From NCBI RefSeq assembly GCF_052857255.1, contig NW_027526486.1:806001-870000 (forward strand): a DNA stretch of 64,000 bases, given 5' to 3'. Shown piece after piece: positions 58,958 through 64,000 of the stretch. The translations under genes and the position numbers were made by a program. Every line of letters starts with the position of its first letter. The first letter of the stretch is position 1. This stretch comes from Amblyomma americanum (taxonomy: Eukaryota > Arthropoda > Arachnida > Ixodida > Ixodidae). The notes beneath the pieces were generated by a model. It was not told the DNA's origin. It saw nothing but the letters and a program-made list of their open reading frames with translations, and did no database searches.

Positions 58958-60463
58958 TGAGCCGGAATACAAGTTTTCGCGCAGTTCTGAGAGAAAAAGT
59001 TTACCCCTTTCTCTCGTGTACTCTTCGTCGACTTGTAAAATTGATGCTCGTGAATCTTGCTAGTTTCGATCTAAAACGATGTATCCCGTTGTTTTGAGCC
59101 GGAATACAAGTTTTCGCGCAGTTCTGAGAGTTAAAGTTTACACCTTTCTCTCGTCTACTCTTCGAAGACTTGTGAAATCGAAGCTCGTGAATCTTGCTAG
59201 ATTCGATCTAAAGCGATATATCCCGTTGTTTTGAGCCGGAATACAAGTTTTCGCGCAGTTCTGAGAGAAAAAGTTTACACATTTCTCTGGTCTACTCTTC
59301 GACGACTTGTAATATCGATGCTCGTGAATCTTGCTAGTTTCGATCTAAAACTAAGTAACCCGTTGTTTTGAGCCGGAATACAAGTTTTCGCGCAGTTCTG
59401 AGAGAAAAAGTTTACACCTTTCTCTCGTCTACTATTCGACGACTTGTAAACTCGATGCTCGTGAATCTTGCTAGTTTCGACCTAAAACGATGTATCCCGT
59501 TGTTTTGAGCCGGAATACACGTTTTCGCGCAGTTCTGAGAGAAAAAGTTTACACCTTTCTCTCGTGAACTCTTCGACGACTTGTAAAATCGATGCTAGTG
59601 AATCTTGCTAGTTTCGATCTAAAACGATATATCCTGTTATTTTGAGCCGGAATACAAGTTTTCGCGCAGTTCTGAGAGAAAAAGTTTACACCAATCTCTC
59701 GTCTACTCTTCGACGACTCGTAAAATCGATGCTCATGAATTTTGCTAGTTTCGACCTAAAACGATGTATCCTTTTGTTTTGAGCCGGAATACAAGTTTTC
59801 GCGCAGTTCTGAGAGAAAAAGTTTACACCTTTCTCTCGTGTACTCTTCGACGACTTGTAATATCGATGCTCGTGAATCTTGCAAGTTTCAATCTAAAACA
59901 ATGTTACCCGTTGTGTTGAGCCGGAATACAAGTTTTCGCGCAGTTCTGAGAGAAAAAGTTTACACCTTTCTCTCGTCTATATTCGACGACTTGTAAATTC
60001 GATGCTCGTGAATCTTACTAGTTTCGAGCTAAAACGATGTATCCCGTTCTTTTGAGCCAGAATACAAGTTTTCGCGCAGTTCTGAGAGAAAAAGTTTACA
60101 CCTTTCTCTCGTGTACTCTTCGACGACTTGTAAAATCGATGCTCGTGAATCTTGCTAGTTTCGATCTAAAACGATGAATCCCGTTGTTTTGAGCCGGAAT
60201 ACAAGTTTTCGCGCAGTTCTGCGAGAAAAAGTTTACACCTTTCTCTCGTCTACTCTTCGAAGACTTGTGAAATCGAAGCTCGTGATTCTTGCTAGATTCG
60301 ATCTAAAGCGATATATCCTGTTGTTTTGAGCCGGAATACAAGTTTTCGTGCAGTTCTGAGAGAAAAAGTTTACAACTTTCTCTCGTCTACTATTCGACGA
60401 CTTGTGAAATAGATGCTCGTGAATCTTGCTAGTTTCGACCTAAAACGATATATCCCTTTGTTT
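58958..60463 (+). repeat. 11-monomer tandem HOR (1,506 bp), copy 2
   Basis: Directly follows copy 1 and is almost identical. It has TTTCGACCTAAAAC where copy 1 has TTTCGAACTAAAAC. It is the cleanest and probably most recent tandem duplication in the window. Confidence 0.93.
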
Positions 60464-61161
60464 TGAGCCGGAATACAAGTTTTCGCGCAGTTCTGAGAGA
60501 AAAAGTTTACACCTTTCTCTCGTGTACTCTTCGTCGACTTGTAAAATCGATGCTCGTGAATCATGCTAGTTTCGATCTAAAACGATGTATCCCGTTGTTT
60601 TGAGCCGGAATACAAGTTTTCGCGCAGTTCTGAGAGAAAAGTTTACACCTTTGTCTCGTGTACTCTTCGACGACTTGTGAAATCGATGCTCGTGAATCAT
60701 GCTAGTTTCGATCTAAAACGATGTATCCCGTTGTTTTGATCCGGAATACACGTTTTCGCGCTGTTCTGAGAGTTAAAGTTTACACCTTTCTCTCGTCTAC
60801 TCTTCGAAGACTTGTGAAATCGATGCTCCTGAATCTTGCTAGATTCGATCTAAAGCGATGTATCTCGTTGTTTTGAGCCGGAATACAAGTTTTCGCGCAG
60901 TTCTGAGAGAAAAAGTTTACACATTTCTCTCGTCTACTCTTCCACGACTTGTAATATTGATGCTCGTGAATCTTGCTAGTTTCGATCTAAAACGATGTAA
61001 CCCGTTGCTTTGAGCCGGAATACAAGTTTTCGCGCAGTTCTGAGAGAAAAAGTTTACACCTTTCTCTCTTCTATATTCGACAACTTGTAAAATCGATGCT
61101 CGTGAAACTTGCTAGTTTCGACCTAAAACGATATATCCCGTTGTTTTGAGCCGGAATACAT

Positions 61162-61298
61162 GTTTTCGCGCAGATCTCAGAGAAAAAGTTCACACCTTTC
61201 TCTCGTGTACTCTTAGACGACTTGTAAAATTGATGCTCGTGAATCTTGCTAGTTTCGATCTAAAACGATGAATCCCGTTGTTTTGAGCCGGAATACAA
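61162..61298 (+). repeat. BglII-bearing monomer 13
   Basis: AGATCT at 61172, with CTCTTAGACGAC as in the left half of the window. Confidence 0.87.
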
Positions 61299-64000
61299 GT
61301 TTTCGCGCAGTTCTGAGAGAAAAATGTTTACACCTTTCTCTCGTCTAGTATTCGACGACTTGTAAAATCGATGCTCGTGAATCTTGCTAGTTTCAACCTA
61401 AAACGATGTACCCCGTTGTTTTGAGCCGGAATACACGTTTTCGCGCAGTTCTGAGAGAAAAAGTTTACACCTTTCTCTCGTGTACTCTTCGACGACTCGA
61501 AAAATCGATGCTCGTGAATCTTGCTAGTTTCGACCTAAAACGATGTATCGTTTTGTTTTGAGCCGGAATACAAGTTTTCGCGCAGTTCTGAGAGAAAAAG
61601 TTTACACCTTTCTCTCGTGTACTCTTCGACGACTTGTAAAATCGATGCTCGTGAATCATGCTAGTTTCGATCTAAAACAATGTATCCCGTTGTTTTGAGC
61701 CGGAATACAAGTTTTCGCACAGTTCTGAGAGAAAAAGTTTACACCTTTCTCTCGTGTACTCTTCGACGACTTGTAAAATCGATGCTCGTGAATCATGCTA
61801 GTTTCGATCTAAAACGATGTTGCCCGTTGTTTTGAGCCGGAATATAAGTTTTCGCGCAGTTCTGAGTGAAAAAGTTTACACCTTTCTCTCGTCTACTCTT
61901 CGAAGACTTGTAAAATCGATGCTCGTGAATCTTGCTAGTTTCGATCTAAAACGATGTATCCCGTTGTTTTGAGCCGGAATTCAAGTTTTCGCGCAGTTCT
62001 GAGAGTTAAAGTTTACCTTTCTCTCGTCTACTCTTCGAAGACTTGTGAAATCGAAGCTCGTGAATCTTGCTAGATTCGATCTAAAGCGATGTATCCCGTT
62101 GTTTTGAGCCGGAATACAAGTTTTCGCGCAGTTCTGAGAGAAAAAGTTTACACATTCCTCTCGTCTACTCTTCGACGACTTGTAATATTGATGCTCGTGA
62201 ATCTTGCTAGTTTCGATCTAAAACGAGGTAACCCGTTGTTTTGAGCCGGAATACAAGTTTTCGCGCAGTTCTGAGAGAAAAAGTTTACACCTTTCTCTCG
62301 TCTACTATTCGACGACTTGTAAAATCGATGCTCGTGAATCTTGCTAGTTTCGACCTAAAACGATGTATCCCGTTGTTTTGAGCCGGAATACACGTTTTCG
62401 CGCAGTTCTGAGAGAAAAAGTTTACACCTTTCTCTCGTGAACTCTTCGACGACTTGTAAAATCGATGCTAGTGAATCTTGCTAGTTTCGATCTAAAACGA
62501 TATATTCTGTTGTTTTGAGCCGGAATACAAGTTTTCGCGCAGTTCTGAGAGAAAAGTTTACACCAATCTCTCGTCTACTCTTCGACGACTCGTAAAATCG
62601 ATGCTCATGAATTTTGCTAGTTTTGACCTAAAACGATGTATCCTTTTGTTTTGAGCCGGAATACAAGTTTTCGCGCAGTCCTGAGAGAAAAAGTTTACAC
62701 CTTTCTCTCGTGTACTCTTCGACGACTTGTAAAATCGATGCTCGTGAATCATGCTAGTTTCGATCTAAAACAATGTATCCCGTTGTTTTGAGCCGGAATA
62801 CAAGTTTTCGCGCAGTTCGGAGAGAAAAAGTGTACACCTTTCTCTCGTCTACTCCTCGACGACTCGTAAAATCGATGCTCGTGAATCTAGCTAGTTTTGA
62901 TCTAAAACGATGTATCCCGTTGTTTTGTGCCGGAATACAAGTTTTCGCGCAGTTCTGAGAGAAAACGTTTACACCTTTCTCTCGTGTACTCTTCGACGGC
63001 TTGTAAAATCGATGCTCGTGAATCATGCTAGTTTCGATCTAAAACAATGTATCCCGTTGTTTTGAGCCGGAATACAAGTTTTCGCACAGTTCTGAGAGAA
63101 AAAGTTTACACCTTTCTCTCGTGTACTCTTCGACGACTTGTAAAATCGATGCTCGTGAATCATGCTAGTTTCGATCTAAAACGATGTTTCCCGTTGTTTT
63201 GAGCCGGAATACAAGTTTTCGCGCAGTTTTGAAAGAAAAAGTTTACACCTTTCTCTCGTCTACTCTTCGAAGACTTGTAAAATCGATGCTCGTGAATCTT
63301 GCTAGTTTCGATCTAAAACGATGTATCCCGTTGTTTTGAGCCGGAATACAAGTTTTCGCGCAGTTCTGAGAGAAAAAGTTTACACCTTTCTCTCGTGTAC
63401 TCGAAGACTTGTAAAATCGATGCTCGTGAATCTTGCTAGTTTCGATCTAAAACGATGTATCCCGTTGTTTTGAGCCGGAATACAAGTTTTCGCGCAGTTC
63501 TAGGAGAAAAAGTTTACACCTTTCTCTCGTGTACTCTTCGTCGACTTGTAAAATCGATGCTCGTGAATCTTGCTAGTTTCGATCTAAAACGATGTATCCT
63601 GTTGTTTTGAGCCGGAATACAAGTTTTCGCGCAGTTCTAAGAGAAAAAGTTTACACATTTCTCTCGTCTACTCTTCGACGACTTGTAATATCGATGCTCG
63701 TGAATCTTGCTAGTTTCGATCTAAAACGAGGTAACCCGTTGTTTTGAGCCGGAATACAAGTTTTCGCGCAGTTCTGAGAGAAAAAGTTTACACCTTTCTC
63801 TCGTCTACTATTCGACGACTTGTAAAATCGATGCTCGTGAATCTTGCTAGTTTCGACCTAAAACGATGTATCCCGTTGTTTTGAGCCGGAATACACGTTT
63901 TCGCGCAGTTCTGAGAGAAAAAGTTCACACCTTTCTCTCGTGAACTCTTCGACGACTTGTAAAATCGATGCTAGTGAATCTTGCTAGTTTCGATCTAAAA

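Larger units (their letters stand above)
1..64000 (+). repeat. 137-bp tandem satellite array filling the window
   Basis: Every stretch of the window is a copy of one monomer of 137 bp, or its 134-138 bp and 199-bp variants, always in the same orientation. Successive GTTTTCGCGC starts at 4, 141, 278, 415, 551 and 750 show the period. All copies share a core of TTTTGAGCCGGAATACAAG followed by TTTTCGCGCAGTTCTGAGAG. No unique sequence, transposon, inversion or gene interrupts it. Such long homogeneous arrays are typical of eukaryotic centromeric or pericentromeric heterochromatin; the centromeric role and the species are not shown by the sequence. The 60-109 codon open frames found here are repeat translations: 137 is not a multiple of 3, so frames close within about two monomers. 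Confidence 0.98.
57057..64000 (+). repeat. 6.9-kb terminal zone without 199-bp monomers
   Basis: Holds m5-m8-like monomers, the 1,506-bp tandem pair, one BglII monomer (61162) and second-set monomers up to the window edge. One monomer near 63390 has a 4-bp loss (GTACTCGAAGAC). No gene or unique sequence seen. Confidence 0.85.

Noticed and set aside
1..64000. CRISPR array
   Set aside because: The repeat has no unique spacers: the entire 137-bp unit repeats, unlike 25-40 bp repeats with variable spacers.
1..64000. Canonical CENP-B box (TTCGNNNNANNCGGG)
   Set aside because: The only CGGG on either strand of the consensus (complement of TATCCCGTTG) lacks the A and TTCG at the required positions.
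1..64000. Known satellites such as primate alpha (about 171 bp) or plant 155-180 bp centromere repeats
   Set aside because: Monomer length and sequence do not agree with those I know. I cannot run a search, so the species stays open.
1..64000. Transposon insertions, LTRs, target-site duplications or telomere repeats
   Set aside because: The 137-bp phase continues through every stretch I checked. All length changes are explained by 1-4 bp indels or the 63-bp duplication.

Overview
The whole 64-kb window is one uninterrupted tandem satellite array. The basic monomer is 137 bp and about 42% GC, and roughly 455 copies run head to tail in one orientation from the first base to the last. I found no gene, RNA gene, transposon, telomeric repeat, CRISPR array or other unique sequence. 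An array this long and pure points to nuclear heterochromatin of a eukaryote, most plausibly a centromere or pericentromere. I do not recognise the monomer and cannot name the species. The consensus holds 11 CpG in 137 bp, about 1.9 times expectation from its own base content, so it is not CpG-depleted overall.

Monomers fall into about twenty recurring subtypes with diagnostic substitutions or small indels, and these follow each other in a partly fixed order, so the array has higher-order repeat (HOR) structure. The clearest unit is an 8-monomer block of 1,156 bp (141-1296), here called m1 to m8: m1 has a TGTTCTGAGAGTTAAAG segment; m2 has ACACATTTC and CTTCCACGAC; m3 has TCTTCTATATTCG; m4 is 199 bp because of an internal 63-bp duplication; m5 has GAATCATGC and AAACAATG; m6 has CGCACAG and GATGTTTCCC; m7 has AGAAAATTTTAC and ACTCGTCGAAG; m8 has a GTCGAC site. 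A second set of subtypes (a BglII-bearing monomer, a GAGGTAACC monomer, an ACACCAATC monomer, a TTACTAG monomer, a GCGAGAAAAAG monomer, an AGAATAAG monomer and others) is interleaved to give longer composite units.

Layout: 0-1.8 kb is canonical m1-m8, repeated almost exactly at 13.3-15.1 kb. 1.8-5 kb is mostly second-set monomers. 5-16.8 kb is dense in the 199-bp m4 and includes a tandem 2,038-bp HOR at 7.8-12.6 kb. 16.8-26.8 kb has no 199-bp monomer and is dominated by a segment duplicated at about 6,015 bp offset. 26.8-32.7 kb returns to m4-bearing blocks. 33-36.3 kb holds a nested 820-bp/2,325-bp duplication. 36.9-57 kb is a mosaic of blocks repeated at offsets of 1,430, 2,250, 2,387, 2,661, 3,955, 5,323 and 5,656 bp. 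57.4-60.5 kb is a clean tandem pair of an 11-monomer (1,506-bp) HOR. 60.5-64 kb is further mosaic without 199-bp monomers.

Several monomers are chimeras whose left and right parts belong to different subtypes, as expected from unequal crossover or gene conversion in register. Each typical monomer also carries a 70-bp imperfect nested dyad centred on an 8-bp inverted repeat. Short open reading frames of 60-109 codons recur, mainly on the minus strand, but they are translations of the repeat and I annotate no CDS. Block edges come from reading by eye and are good to about 10-30 bp.
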